This document shows positions 26,839 through 36,192 of a stretch of 64,000 nt of DNA, in pieces. Position 1 is the first letter of the stretch, and each line of letters opens with the position of its first letter. Origin of the DNA: JBPOIC01 sp052034865 (lineage in GTDB: Bacteria; UBA10199; JADFYH01); assembly GCA_052034865.1 (NCBI GenBank), contig JBPOIC010000018.1, positions 1 to 64,000 of the forward strand, read 5' to 3'. A model generated the notes under the pieces. That model ran no database searches. It was not told where the DNA came from and saw only the letters and a list, made by a program, of their open reading frames with translations. Position numbers and translations under genes: made by a program.

Positions 26839-27537
26839 CTAATCTTTCTTCCCCACAACAATTTCTGCAACTCCTCCGGTGAGGGGTTTGTGATGCACGT
26901 CTACAAAACCTGTTTTTTGCATCAGTCTCGTGAATGTTTCCACACTGTGATATCCCTGAATGGACTGAAATAAATAGCCGTAGGCCTCCGGATCTTTAGA
27001 AATCCAACCGCCGATTTTTGGAATAATCCATTTGCCATAAGTGGCATAAAAGAGGCGTGAGAACCAGGATTCGGGTTTGAAAAATTCGAGGACAACCAAG
27101 GTTCCGCCGGGCTTTAAAACCTGATAAATTTCCTGAAGGCTTTTGAAATTATCCACGATGTTACGCATGCCAAAACCGCAAACTACTCCATCAAAAAAAG
27201 AATGGGAAAGCTGAAGATCCATCCCATCTCCCACTTTGAGCTGAACTTGGGCGCATTGCGCTGAAGGGATTTTGGGCTCACCTGCTCTAAGCATGGCCTC
27301 CGAAAAATCGAGGGCCGTGATCTGGGCGCCTGGATTTTGCTTGAGCACTTCAAGCGTAAGATCTAGCGTGCCTGCACATAAATCGAGGATATGTGCGCTG
27401 GAATGCTGAGGCAGAGACTGTACGGCTTTTTTTCGCCAGCGTCGATCGGTCGATCCGCTGAGTGTGCGATTTAAAAGATCGTAGCGTGGTGCGATCCGCG
27501 TAAACATTTCCTGAATGGTTTGGGCTTTTGAGTTCAT
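26839..27537 (-). CDS. ubiE: Quinone C-methyltransferase (UbiE/MenG)
   Basis: An S-adenosylmethionine-dependent methyltransferase acting on demethylmenaquinone or the ubiquinone precursor. The 232 residues show FTRIAPRYDLLN near the start, motif I ILDLCAGTLDLT near 50, and GFGMRNIVD near 117, all typical of UbiE/MenG. The CAGT in motif I replaces the more common CGTGD pattern. It is the first clear enzyme gene of the ubiE-ubiX-ubiA unit. Confidence 0.93.
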   Translation of the reverse strand: MNSKAQTIQEMFTRIAPRYDLLNRTLSGSTDRRWRKKAVQSLPQHSSAHILDLCAGTLDLTLEVLKQNPGAQITALDFSEAMLRAGEPKIPSAQCAQVQLKVGDGMDLQLSHSFFDGVVCGFGMRNIVDNFKSLQEIYQVLKPGGTLVVLEFFKPESWFSRLFYATYGKWIIPKIGGWISKDPEAYGYLFQSIQGYHSVETFTRLMQKTGFVDVHHKPLTGGVAEIVVGKKD

Positions 27538-27545
27538 TGGGGTTT

Positions 27546-27827
27546 TTAAAAAATCAAAACAGCTCGAGCAGTTTTTTTGGGAATTTCTTCCATAGGGATG
27601 TGACCTACATTTTCACAAATGGCAAGACGAGAGGTGACTATATTGCGATGAAATTTTTGGGAATCGGATTCATAAAACGGGGGTAGGGAAGTAAGCTTGG
27701 ACTGGACTTCCTTGATTGCATCAGCGTGTTGGATCAGTTTCAGAAAGATTATGAGCAGAAAAGCTGCGATAAGAAGAATGAGTTTGTGTCTCTGTGGTCT
27801 GGATTGATAAAAGGAAATGAAGATCAT
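27546..27827 (-). CDS. Small single-pass membrane protein, hypothetical
   Basis: About 93 residues if started at the ATG at 27827, with AGG nine bases upstream; a longer frame starts at 27890. One strong transmembrane helix (about residues 15-33, rich in Leu/Ile) follows a short basic N-terminus, and the rest is probably outside the cytoplasm. It sits 8 bases before ubiE on the same strand, so it may be cotranscribed. No family is recognised, and it may not be a real gene. Confidence 0.4.
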   Translation of the reverse strand: MIFISFYQSRPQRHKLILLIAAFLLIIFLKLIQHADAIKEVQSKLTSLPPFYESDSQKFHRNIVTSRLAICENVGHIPMEEIPKKTARAVLIF

Positions 27828-27964
27828 AATTCTGCCTGATATGGAAATGGACGGAACATAATCCTGAGATTTTATTCCAATCAGGTGCAACGAGACGATT
27901 TTTATTTCTTTACTCTAGCCACAAGTGATTTGAAAAAATCCATCGATCAAAAAAAGGAGTTTTT

Positions 27965-28315
27965 ATGGACCGTGAAGAGCTCAAAGAAATTTTATACGAG
28001 GTATTTACCGAGTGGGACCGGCCGATTTCCGGCATTGCCGATAAATGGGAAGGGGGAAGCCTCGTTTTGAAACCAGGTCTTTCCAGCCTCCAGACGAAGG
28101 AAATCCCGCTTGAAAGTTTTTTCCACAAGATCGTCATGGTGCGTGATCGGCTCCGTGTTTTGGAGCAAAAAATAAATGCCCATCCCAAACTCACCGATGC
28201 CGAAAAAGTGGAAATGCAACAGTACATTACCCGCATTTATGGAAGTCTCACCACGTTTAATATCCTGTTTAAACGAGAAGAAGATCGTTTTAAAGGCGCG
28301 GGGACAGAAGGATGA
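27965..28315 (+). CDS. Small soluble hypothetical protein
   Basis: This 116-residue protein is predicted helical and without a signal or membrane segment. AAAAAGGAG lies six bases before the ATG, a strong ribosome site that fixes the start. The centre is charged (VRDRLRVLEQKI near 60-71) and looks like a short coiled coil. The gene is divergent from the quinone genes and followed by a truncated ATPase remnant. I do not recognise the family. Confidence 0.7.
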   Translation: MDREELKEILYEVFTEWDRPISGIADKWEGGSLVLKPGLSSLQTKEIPLESFFHKIVMVRDRLRVLEQKINAHPKLTDAEKVEMQQYITRIYGSLTTFNILFKREEDRFKGAGTEG

Positions 28316-28326
28316 GTTTGTTATAA

Positions 28327-28971
28327 ATAACAAGTATTAAAGAAGAGATCCAAACCGAAGCGCTTACCCGCAATCTGGCGGCTTTTCAGCGGTTTCTTTT
28401 GATCGCTGGCCAGAGTCATTGGCAGGTGATCGAGTTTGCCAATCTTTCCCGAGAATGTTCCGTGCCCTCCAGTACAGTAAAAGAATATTTTCAGATCCTC
28501 GAAGATACCTTGTTGGGTGAGTTTTTATGGCCTTACGATCGTAGCGAAAGAAAAATGGCCCGTCCAAAATTTTATTTTTTTGATTGCGGCGTGATTCGCG
28601 CTTTGCAGAACCGACTGAACGATCCTCCCACTCCTTCAGAAAAAGGGATTCTGTTTGAAAGCTGGATGATTCGAGAGCTCATTCGAATTCGGGATTATGA
28701 AGAAAAAGAACACGAGTTCGGCTTGTGGAGAAAAGGAAGATACGAAGTCGATCTGCTCATTTTAAAAAGTGGAAAACCAATTCTTGCTTTGGAGTTCAAA
28801 TCTGGCAAGACGGATATCGATTCCTCGGCGTTCAATGCTTTTAAAGCAGAGTTTCCTAACGTGCCGCTATGGGTAGTTTCGATGACGGACGTCCGTTACC
28901 GCAAGTTGGAGTTGGGGGTTGAAATCCATCCATGGAAGAAAGTGGTCGAAGACTATCGAGCGCTGAAATAA
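28327..28971 (+). pseudogene. 5'-truncated AAA ATPase / DUF4143 protein remnant
   Basis: The frame is open from 28327 after a stop at 28324, and protein similarity begins well upstream of any start codon: KEEIQTEALTRN near 28339 is the usual linker after the AAA domain in this family. The remaining part is the winged-helix region (VPSSTVKEYFQILED) and the C-terminal DUF4143 nuclease-like fold with YEVDLLIL and LALEFKSGK. The N-terminal P-loop ATPase half (about 200 residues in intact members) is absent; its place is taken by the unrelated gene ending at 28315. A product of 190 residues from TTG at 28399 is possible but unlikely to be functional. Confidence 0.75.
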
Positions 28972-28983
28972 GTTTCAGATTTT

Positions 28984-30426
28984 CTACCTAATTCCCAAAC
29001 GCTCCCACATCGCATCCACTTTCTTTTTGATTTCTGTATCCATTTCCAGATCTTCAGGCCATTCGCGCAAGTAACCTTCCTCTTTCCATTTCCGGGTGGC
29101 ATCGATCCCCATTTTACTGCCAATGAACTGAATCGGTGATGCGTGATCCAGGTGATCGACGGGGCCGTCGACAAAAGTGATATCGCGCTTGGCATCAATG
29201 TTATTGCTCACCCGCCAGACGATTTCGCGCACGTCGTGCACATTTACATCGTGATCGACCACAATAAAGCATTTGCAGAACATCATCTGCCCCATTCCCC
29301 ACAACGCGTGCATGATTTTTTGGGCATGGCCAGGGTAGCTTTTCTTAATGCTTAAAATGCATAAGTTATGAAAACAGGCCTCCGTCGGAAGATTCATGTC
29401 GATGATCTCGGGGAACGTCATCTGAACCAGAGGTAAGAAAAGGCGTTCGGTGGCTTTTCCCAAATAGGCATCCTCCATCGGAGGAATGCCCACGACGGTC
29501 GTAAGATAAATCGGATTTTTCCGATGGGTGATTTGCGTGATGTGAAATTTTGGAAATTTTTCGACAGGGGTGTAATAGCCCGTGTGATCGCCAAACGGAC
29601 CTTCCTCTGCCAATTCTTCTTGAGGATCAATATACCCCTCCAAAATAAAATCCGCGCTTGCCGGTACCCTGAGATCATTTGTCAAACAGCGCACCATCGG
29701 AACGGGAGTGCCTCGCAGATAGCCCGCGAATAAAAATTCATCCACCTGATCTGGCAGTGGTGCTGTCGCACAGTAGGTAAGGGTGGGATCTCCTCCAATC
29801 GCAACGGAGACGGGGATTTTTTCTTTGATTTCTTTATAGCGCTGATAATGGCGGGAACCCACTTTATGAATCTGCCAGTGCATGGCCGTGGTTTTGGAGT
29901 CGAGTACTTGCATTCGATAAAGTCCGACATTGCGAATGCCCGTGTCGGGATCGCGGGTAATGACCATCGGTAGCGTGATGAACCGGCCACCATCTTTGGG
30001 CCAGCACTTTAAGATCGGAAGTTGGTTTAAATCGGGCTCGCTCATTCGCACTTCCTGACAGGGCGCATCGGTCACTTCTTTGGGAAGGGATCTGGCAACC
30101 TCCAGGAGTTTTGGAACCATCTTTAGCTTGTCCCAAAATGATTGAGGGGGGTGGGTTTTTAAAAGCTCGCGAAGACGTTTGGGGTGCTCTTCCATGTCTT
30201 CAACGCCCAAGGCCCAGGACATACGCTGGTAAGATCCATAGAGATTGATCAGGACGGGAAAGGCTGAGCCCTTGACGTTTTCAAACAAGAGGGCAGGTCC
30301 ATTTTGTTTGACGGCACGATCGGCGATTTCGGCGATTTCCAGCACGGGATCGATTTCTTCGCGGATGCGCACCAGCTGCTTTTTTTGCTCTAGAAATGAA
30401 ATGAAATCCTGAAGTGAGGTTGTCAT
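28984..30426 (-). CDS. ubiD: UbiD-family prenyl-FMN decarboxylase
   Basis: Removes the carboxylate from a polyprenylated aromatic acid during quinone synthesis using prenylated FMN from UbiX. From the ATG at 30426 it has 480 residues. Seen: RDPDTGIRNVGLYRMQ near 160-175, the cofactor region HWQIHKVGSRHY, and EEGPFGDHTGYY near 275 containing the catalytic glutamates. The length suits either UbiD or the futalosine-pathway MqnL type. It is convergent with the truncated ATPase remnant and on the same strand as ubiE-ubiX-ubiA but separated from them by two plus-strand genes. Confidence 0.93.
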   Translation of the reverse strand: MTTSLQDFISFLEQKKQLVRIREEIDPVLEIAEIADRAVKQNGPALLFENVKGSAFPVLINLYGSYQRMSWALGVEDMEEHPKRLRELLKTHPPQSFWDKLKMVPKLLEVARSLPKEVTDAPCQEVRMSEPDLNQLPILKCWPKDGGRFITLPMVITRDPDTGIRNVGLYRMQVLDSKTTAMHWQIHKVGSRHYQRYKEIKEKIPVSVAIGGDPTLTYCATAPLPDQVDEFLFAGYLRGTPVPMVRCLTNDLRVPASADFILEGYIDPQEELAEEGPFGDHTGYYTPVEKFPKFHITQITHRKNPIYLTTVVGIPPMEDAYLGKATERLFLPLVQMTFPEIIDMNLPTEACFHNLCILSIKKSYPGHAQKIMHALWGMGQMMFCKCFIVVDHDVNVHDVREIVWRVSNNIDAKRDITFVDGPVDHLDHASPIQFIGSKMGIDATRKWKEEGYLREWPEDLEMDTEIKKKVDAMWERLGIR

Positions 30427-30496
30427 AACCAATCGATTTACCCATCCTGCTCCAGGAGATCAACCGATTCCTTTTAAAACCAGGTCGGGAAGCAAA

Positions 30497-30523
30497 TTGA
30501 CTTTATAAGATCGATTCTATAGC
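30497..30523 (+). promoter_or_regulatory. Possible sigma70-type promoter with a very short leader
   Basis: TTGACT (30497-30502) and TATAGC (30518-30523) with a 15-base spacer, 11 bases before the ATG at 30535. The spacer is short. If real, the transcript would be nearly leaderless, which agrees with the lack of a ribosome site before that ATG. Confidence 0.3.
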
Positions 30524-30534
30524 GTTTTGAAACT

Positions 30535-30972
30535 ATGCTCACACACGATGAAAAACGACTGCAATCGGTCTTGCGGCTCTGGGGTCTTGTGTTTTCAATT
30601 GTTGGTATTGGCTTTGCCTTCGCCTCAGACTGGATCATTGGACTCATCAATCTTGTATCCATCAAATTAGCCCCTCAAAGTCCTTTGCTTCCTGTGACAG
30701 GAGAGCATTTCTGGCTTGCTCTAACCGTTTCGATGATGGCGACAATTTCGGCTCTTTGCTTTTATGCCCAACAGGATCCCCGCCGAAAAAAAGAAATGGT
30801 AGTGTGTTTGCTTGTTAGCAAGCTGACCTCGACTGTGTTTTTTCTTTTGTATTATTTTATTTACCTTCCCTCTTTTGGATTTCTGGTGGGAGCCCTTACG
30901 GATGGAAGTATTTTTATCGTAACCTTTCTTCTCTATAAAAGGGCGACTCGTAGCAGTCAGCTTTTGATGTAG
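30535..30972 (+). CDS. Four-helix integral membrane protein, hypothetical
   Basis: This 145-residue protein has four predicted membrane helices (about residues 12-40, 58-80, 86-108 and 112-132), with a basic loop QDPRRKKEM between helices two and three and a basic C-terminus. That places the loop and tail in the cytoplasm. No family motif is recognised. It lies 69 bases before an SDR gene and may be cotranscribed with the SDR, acyltransferase and YD-repeat genes that follow. Confidence 0.65.
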   Translation: MLTHDEKRLQSVLRLWGLVFSIVGIGFAFASDWIIGLINLVSIKLAPQSPLLPVTGEHFWLALTVSMMATISALCFYAQQDPRRKKEMVVCLLVSKLTSTVFFLLYYFIYLPSFGFLVGALTDGSIFIVTFLLYKRATRSSQLLM

Positions 30973-31041
30973 AGACAGAAAATTTAGCAGGCGTTTTACC
31001 TGAATCTCATCTTTCAATCCGTTCTATTTTACTGAATCGAT

Positions 31042-32073
31042 ATGCCCTCCCGCGCATCGACCTCAAAGCTTTCTTATCCTTTCAAGGACCGCGTTCTGGC
31101 AGTGATCGGAACTTCCGGATTTATTGGTCGCTCAGTTCTGGCTGCCTTAGAGAAGGACACTCGGGTCAAAAAACTCATCGTTATTGATCGTCTAAAACCT
31201 CCGTTCGAACTTAAGAAAGCGACCTATTATAAAGTCGATCTCACCGAGACCCTGGCCGATGCCCGCCTGTCCGAGATTTTCAAAAAAGAAGGAGTGCACA
31301 CTGTTATCCACACGGCTTTTCCGACGACTCCTCCCCGCAATCAGAGTTTGGCGCACGAGATTGTCTCGATTGGGACCATGTACATCTGTAATGCCTGTGC
31401 AGATGCGAAAGTTAAAAAACTGGTGATGCTCTCCACGACGGATGTGTATGGGGCTTTTCCGGACAATCCAAATTATCTCACGGAATCTCATCCTAAGCGG
31501 GGGGGGCGGAATATTCGCTTTATTGCCGATAAGATCGATGCCGAAAACTCTGCCCAGAAACTTTTGCGCAAACATCCCGAGACGACGGTAACGATTCTGC
31601 GTCCCTGTCATCTTCTAGGACCGACCATCCAAAGCTACAAAACCCGCTATCTGGCCCGTCCGGTGATTGTTACGATTTTGGGCTATGATCCTTTGGTTCA
31701 ATTTGTTCACGAGTCGGATGTGATTCGGGCATTCATGCACGTGATCGAAAAGGACTACTCTGGGGTTTTCAATATCGTAGGGAAAGGGGTTCTGCCCTTA
31801 AGTCGTGTGATTCGCATTTTGGGAAGTTTTCCGCTTCCGCTTCCGGAAATGCTGGTAAAGCGTTTGGCGCAGATTCTCTGGTATGCGGACATGTCGCCCG
31901 CACCGGCAAGTTTTTTAAGTTTTTTAAAATATATGTCTGTGGCGGACGGAGAAAATTCCAAAAAGATTTTAGGCTTTGAACCACGCTATTCCACCCGTGA
32001 AGCTCTACTGGCTTTTGTAGGCGCTCAGCGCCTGCGTGAAGTCGACCTGGAGACAGAAGAAAATCTGGTGTGA
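31042..32073 (+). CDS. NAD-dependent epimerase/dehydratase-like SDR protein without the catalytic Tyr
   Basis: An extended short-chain dehydrogenase fold of 343 residues: nucleotide-binding GTSGFIG at 23-29, STTDVYG near 131-137, and ILRPCHLLGP near 188. The YxxxK catalytic pair appears as FIADK (Phe160, Lys164), so the usual tyrosine is missing. The protein may therefore bind NAD(P) without standard epimerase chemistry, or use another residue. It lies 51 bases before a PlsC-type acyltransferase gene, which suggests a role in lipid or cell-envelope chemistry; that is inference from context. Confidence 0.82.
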   Translation: MPSRASTSKLSYPFKDRVLAVIGTSGFIGRSVLAALEKDTRVKKLIVIDRLKPPFELKKATYYKVDLTETLADARLSEIFKKEGVHTVIHTAFPTTPPRNQSLAHEIVSIGTMYICNACADAKVKKLVMLSTTDVYGAFPDNPNYLTESHPKRGGRNIRFIADKIDAENSAQKLLRKHPETTVTILRPCHLLGPTIQSYKTRYLARPVIVTILGYDPLVQFVHESDVIRAFMHVIEKDYSGVFNIVGKGVLPLSRVIRILGSFPLPLPEMLVKRLAQILWYADMSPAPASFLSFLKYMSVADGENSKKILGFEPRYSTREALLAFVGAQRLREVDLETEENLV

Positions 32074-32124
32074 GTTTTTCTAAAGATCTGTTGGCGTTTC
32101 AGTTTACAAAAGGAGAACATCCTT

Positions 32125-33342
32125 ATGACAGCCTCCCGCCCTCCCTCACGTGGAAAAGCCCGACTACGTGTCGTTAAATCCTCTGCCTCCGATTTAAAAT
32201 CGGGGGAAAACAAAATCGTCAATTTTCCACAAACGCTTGAAGAAAGACTCGCCTTGCTCGAGCGCGAGTATCAGGAGTCCATCCAGGAGCTCAGGAAGCA
32301 AGTAGATCAACTCAAAATGGAAAGAAGGCAGTACAAGGGAGAGAAACGTCTCAAACGGGAGCTCACCAAAATTACAAAACTCCTTGAAAAAAAATCGCCC
32401 CTTCAAAATGAAATTTTTCCGACAGGATCCATTTCTGAAAAAAGTCTTTCTGTTTCGACACCTCGAAAGGCTGAGCCTCTTAAAATTCTGACCCATTATT
32501 TTCACCGCCTGACTTCTCTAAAAACCTATAGACGCCTGATTTTTGGAGTGACGCGTCTGGATCGGGAGGATTTTGATGAGTTTGGCCGAGATCCGGCGTT
32601 TGAGAAAAAGGTCCAGCCCTTTTTTCAGTTTCTCTACGATCAGTATTGGCGCGTTTCGGTGGAGGGTCTTCATCATATTCCAAACACAGGTCCTGCCCTG
32701 ATTGTTGCCAATCACTCCGGAACGTTGCCGTTTGATGGTTCCATGATCCGAATGGCGGTGACGAATGATCATCCTTCCCGTCGGGATGTTCGTTTTCTCG
32801 TGGAAGATTTTGTCTATTACCTGCCCTTTGTTGGAACCTTCATGTATCGCATCGGCGGTGTGCGTGCTTCACAGGAAAATGCTGAACGTCTTCTCAATCA
32901 CGGTCATTTGGTGACTGTTTTTCCGGAAGGCGAAAAAGGAATCGGGAAACGCTATAGCCACCGCTATCACCTCCAGCGTTTTGGTCGTGGCGGTTTTATC
33001 AAACTGGCACTAAGAGCCGGTGTGCCGATCATTCCCTGCACGGTCATTGGTGCCGAAGAAACCCATCCACTTTTATATCGGACCCATTTTTTGGCAAAAC
33101 CATTTGGAGTGCCCTACGTCCCGATCACCCCAACGCTTCCCTGGCTCGGACCCTTGGGTCTCATTGGACTTCCAGCCAAATGGTCGATCTGTTTTGGAAA
33201 ACCCATCGATCTTTCGATTCATGGAAAATCGGCTTTGAATGATGAACTTCTCATTCATCGTTTAAGCGAAGATGTGCGGCAGACGATTCAGGAGATGATC
33301 CGGGAAGGGCTTAAAAAACGTCGCTCCATCTGGTTTGGATAA
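32125..33342 (+). CDS. PlsC-type lysophospholipid acyltransferase with N-terminal coiled coil
   Basis: Residues 1-120 are basic and charged with a heptad-like stretch near 35-85, probably a coiled coil. The acyltransferase domain follows, with ANHSGTLPFDG near 195-205 (the NH...D catalytic block in the spaced variant), RIGGVRAS near 250, VFPEGEKG near 269 and a conserved PxIPCTVIGAEE near 295. It transfers an acyl chain to a glycerol-phosphate or related acceptor at the inner membrane. AAAGGAG lies ten bases upstream of the ATG. It is in line with the preceding SDR gene and 4 bases before the next gene. Confidence 0.87.
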   Translation: MTASRPPSRGKARLRVVKSSASDLKSGENKIVNFPQTLEERLALLEREYQESIQELRKQVDQLKMERRQYKGEKRLKRELTKITKLLEKKSPLQNEIFPTGSISEKSLSVSTPRKAEPLKILTHYFHRLTSLKTYRRLIFGVTRLDREDFDEFGRDPAFEKKVQPFFQFLYDQYWRVSVEGLHHIPNTGPALIVANHSGTLPFDGSMIRMAVTNDHPSRRDVRFLVEDFVYYLPFVGTFMYRIGGVRASQENAERLLNHGHLVTVFPEGEKGIGKRYSHRYHLQRFGRGGFIKLALRAGVPIIPCTVIGAEETHPLLYRTHFLAKPFGVPYVPITPTLPWLGPLGLIGLPAKWSICFGKPIDLSIHGKSALNDELLIHRLSEDVRQTIQEMIREGLKKRRSIWFG

Positions 33343-33346
33343 ATTT

Positions 33347-34750
33347 ATGGATCCGTTCTCCTTTCTGTTTTCTACTTTCTCAAATTATCGCCTTCCATTT
33401 TTAATCCTCTGTTTATTTTTTCTCTCCTTTACCTTTTCTCCGGTCTTCGCAGGCTCCTCAACCTATGTAGAGAAGGATGAGACCGATTACAATGGAGATG
33501 GAAAGCCGGATCGGATTCAAATTACCGAATATGATCAGTACAATAATCAGATTTCCTATTCATTAGACAGTAATGGGGATGGCAAACCAGAGTATGAAGA
33601 AAAGAGTGCTTACGTTTACGATGCACAGGGGCGAGCTGTCTCGATTGCCTCCCAATACCAGTCGCAGTATGAACATGAAAAGATAGTGATATCGATGGAG
33701 TACGATCAGAATGGAAATCTGAAGACCGAGTTCGAGGATAACAATGGAGATGGAAAGAACGATTCCAGATGGGACCATACAGTTTGGGATCAAGGAGAAA
33801 AAAGTACTTTTTCAAGAGATCTGGAAGGGGATGGGAATTTTACGATTGTCCGTGAATCGGTAAGCGATGCCGAGGGAAACCCCATCTCGGAGCACAGCGA
33901 TTACAACCATGATGGAAAATGGGATCAAACCCTGAACTATTCCTACGATGATCGTGGAAATCTTGTGCAGTATTCTTCAGAGGAAGCGTTGGGGGATGGA
34001 ACAAAAACATCTTCAGTGACCGAATACATTCATGATGATGCAGGGCATGTGTTGCAGGAAAATGTTTATGAAAATGGATCGGAAAAACCGTCCATGGTTG
34101 TCAAAAGTCGTTATGACGAAGCGGGACGGTTGCTTGAAACGCTTCATGATCGGGAAGGGGATGGGACTCCCGATCGAAGTTTTGTTCTCAGTCGGAATGA
34201 GCAGGGAAATGTGGTTCTTGCTGTAAACAAAAGTGACAAGGGTGATGTGATTTTTCAGGAAGAAAAAGTTTACGACCCCACCGGAAAGATTCTCATCCAG
34301 TCGAAGCAATCATCAAATTTCAATCAGGAAGGAAAATTCTCTGAAACCATTACCAGTTTTTATAATGAACAAGGGTGGGTGATCCGTGAGATCACACACT
34401 TTGAGGGTGGCAATCAACCGGATGAAATCACGACTTATGAATACGATGAGCACGGAAGGCTTTTGTCGTTTACCACCGACAGGAATGGAGATGGAAAACC
34501 GGACGTGATTTCAAAATCTAGTTACAAAGGGACAGCGCCTTCGTCGTTAGAAACTTCAAGTCTCAAACATCCTTCGGAAAGAATCGGAAAATCAACCAGC
34601 GAAGCCTCTCCTTCCAATCAAGCAGAATCCAAGTCGAAAGATTCACTCTACGGTCATCCTGTTCGGCCACAATACAAAAAATGGATGTTCCTATTTATTC
34701 CAGTATTTTTAGGAGTGAGCCTGTTCTGGGTAAGACAAAAAAAGAAATAG
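33347..34750 (+). CDS. Secreted, membrane-anchored protein with Ca-binding loops and YD-like repeats
   Basis: The ATG at 33347, 4 bases after the acyltransferase stop, begins a signal peptide with a Leu/Phe-rich core cut after VFA. At least seven D-x-N-x-DG-type loops follow (e.g. DYNGDGKPD, DSNGDGKPE, DNNGDGKND, DYNHDGKWD, DRNGDGKPD), typical of calcium-binding dockerin or thrombospondin-3-like repeats. They alternate with YDxxGR/N-type turns (YDAQGR, YDQNGN, YDDRGN, YDEAGR, YDEHGR) like those of RHS/YD proteins. The last 25 residues are a hydrophobic helix with a WVRQKKK tail, an anchor that leaves the body outside. The specific ligand is unknown; 467 residues. Confidence 0.8.
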   Translation: MDPFSFLFSTFSNYRLPFLILCLFFLSFTFSPVFAGSSTYVEKDETDYNGDGKPDRIQITEYDQYNNQISYSLDSNGDGKPEYEEKSAYVYDAQGRAVSIASQYQSQYEHEKIVISMEYDQNGNLKTEFEDNNGDGKNDSRWDHTVWDQGEKSTFSRDLEGDGNFTIVRESVSDAEGNPISEHSDYNHDGKWDQTLNYSYDDRGNLVQYSSEEALGDGTKTSSVTEYIHDDAGHVLQENVYENGSEKPSMVVKSRYDEAGRLLETLHDREGDGTPDRSFVLSRNEQGNVVLAVNKSDKGDVIFQEEKVYDPTGKILIQSKQSSNFNQEGKFSETITSFYNEQGWVIREITHFEGGNQPDEITTYEYDEHGRLLSFTTDRNGDGKPDVISKSSYKGTAPSSLETSSLKHPSERIGKSTSEASPSNQAESKSKDSLYGHPVRPQYKKWMFLFIPVFLGVSLFWVRQKKK

Positions 34751-34788
34751 CGATTTGATTTTTCTTCTGATTTCCAAAATCTGTTTTC

Positions 34789-36126
34789 TTATTTCCCCAA
34801 AACTTTCTGAGCGATTTTCTTTCCGATCTCAACCCCGGGTTGATCGAAGGGATTGATGTTATAAAGCCCACCAGCCAGAACGGTCGTGATTTCGAGCAAA
34901 AATAAAAGCTGCCCCATCCCATATGCGTTCAGATGAGGAATCAGAAGCGTTGCTGAAGCTCGGCCGGCATCCTTCAGGGCCTGAGCGGTTGCTTCTGCCT
35001 CGGTTTGCAAAATGTACTCAACGCTTTTGGAACCAAGATAAGAAAGTGCGAGAGAAAGTTTTTGAGCTTCCGGAAGAAAAAGCGGTTTCTGAAAATTTTC
35101 TATCCTTAAAAAAAGGATGAATTTATCAGCGGGTCCTTCCATGTAGAGCTGAAGCTGGGAGTGCTGATCGCGTGGGCCGCACGCGATGACCGGTGTAGAG
35201 CCTGTGTGAGCCAATTCCCCAGCAAGAGAAATACGTTTTCCAACACTTTCGGCCCATAGCTGGGCATACCAGGCCGCGGTGGGCTCCAGAAAATCAGAAT
35301 AAGGCATCAGGACAAGAATGTTTTTTCTCTGCTGATCCATTAAGTATTGAAGGGCCGCAAGTGTAAAAGCTGGATTGAGCCAGAGATCTTCGACAGCACA
35401 CAGGGTGTCCATCCGTCTGGCTCCAGAAAGAAGCTCTTCGATTTTGATGCCGATCATGGCCGCAGGAAAAAGTCCGACTGCAGATAAAACGGAAAAGCGT
35501 CCTCCAACCCCGGGCGGAATTGTCAGAGACTGAAAACCTTCTTCTTTTACCCGCTTTCTTAAAAAACCGTATTCAGGATCAGTGGTGATGACGACATGTT
35601 TTTTCCAACCCGCTCCCAGCGCCGCCTTCAGTTTTTCTTCAATAAGGATGAATTGGACATTGGCTTCCAGGGTTTCGCCCGATTTGCTGATGACATTAAA
35701 GAGAGTTGTTTTGAAATCGATGAGATCAAAGAGGCTGGTTAGAAAGTCAGGATCAAGACTATCGCAAATAAAAAGGCGGGGAAGCTGATTTCTTTGAGAA
35801 GGAGATAAAAGATTATACAGTGGCCCTTTGAGCGCTGTTTGCAAGGCTTTGGCTCCCAAAGCCGATCCGCCTATTCCTAACACGACAACAGTATCAAAGT
35901 TCTGCTGCAGGTTTTGGCTGAACTCTAAAATCTTTTGAGCTTCCTCTTCCTGATAGGGGAGGTTCAAAAAAGGAAGCTGTCCCATTTCCTTCATGGCTTG
36001 CATTCCACGATGAGTTTTGATGAGACTTTCCTGAAGGGTCTCGATTTTGTGGCTTGCTTTTTTTTCGTCTTCCGCCTTTGAAGGAAAGGCGCGTCGATAA
36101 TCCAGTCGAATGTCGGCGTGAGACAT
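34789..36126 (-). CDS. pgi: Glucose-6-phosphate isomerase
   Basis: Interconverts glucose-6-phosphate and fructose-6-phosphate in glycolysis and gluconeogenesis. The 445-residue length matches the shorter bacterial type. Motifs: VLGIGGSALGAKAL near 80-94, ISKSGETLE near 148, GGRFSVLSAVGLFPAA near 210 and AWYAQLWAESVGKR near 288. The C-terminus contains NINPFDQPGVEIGK. AAGGAA lies seven bases before the ATG. The gene is convergent with the preceding YD-repeat gene and divergent from the secreted-protein pair that follows. Confidence 0.95.
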   Translation of the reverse strand: MSHADIRLDYRRAFPSKAEDEKKASHKIETLQESLIKTHRGMQAMKEMGQLPFLNLPYQEEEAQKILEFSQNLQQNFDTVVVLGIGGSALGAKALQTALKGPLYNLLSPSQRNQLPRLFICDSLDPDFLTSLFDLIDFKTTLFNVISKSGETLEANVQFILIEEKLKAALGAGWKKHVVITTDPEYGFLRKRVKEEGFQSLTIPPGVGGRFSVLSAVGLFPAAMIGIKIEELLSGARRMDTLCAVEDLWLNPAFTLAALQYLMDQQRKNILVLMPYSDFLEPTAAWYAQLWAESVGKRISLAGELAHTGSTPVIACGPRDQHSQLQLYMEGPADKFILFLRIENFQKPLFLPEAQKLSLALSYLGSKSVEYILQTEAEATAQALKDAGRASATLLIPHLNAYGMGQLLFLLEITTVLAGGLYNINPFDQPGVEIGKKIAQKVLGK

Positions 36127-36192
36127 GAATGTTCCTTTCGCGAAGACACCTTTGACGATCTGCGGGTTGATAAAACCTAGGGTACAAATTCA

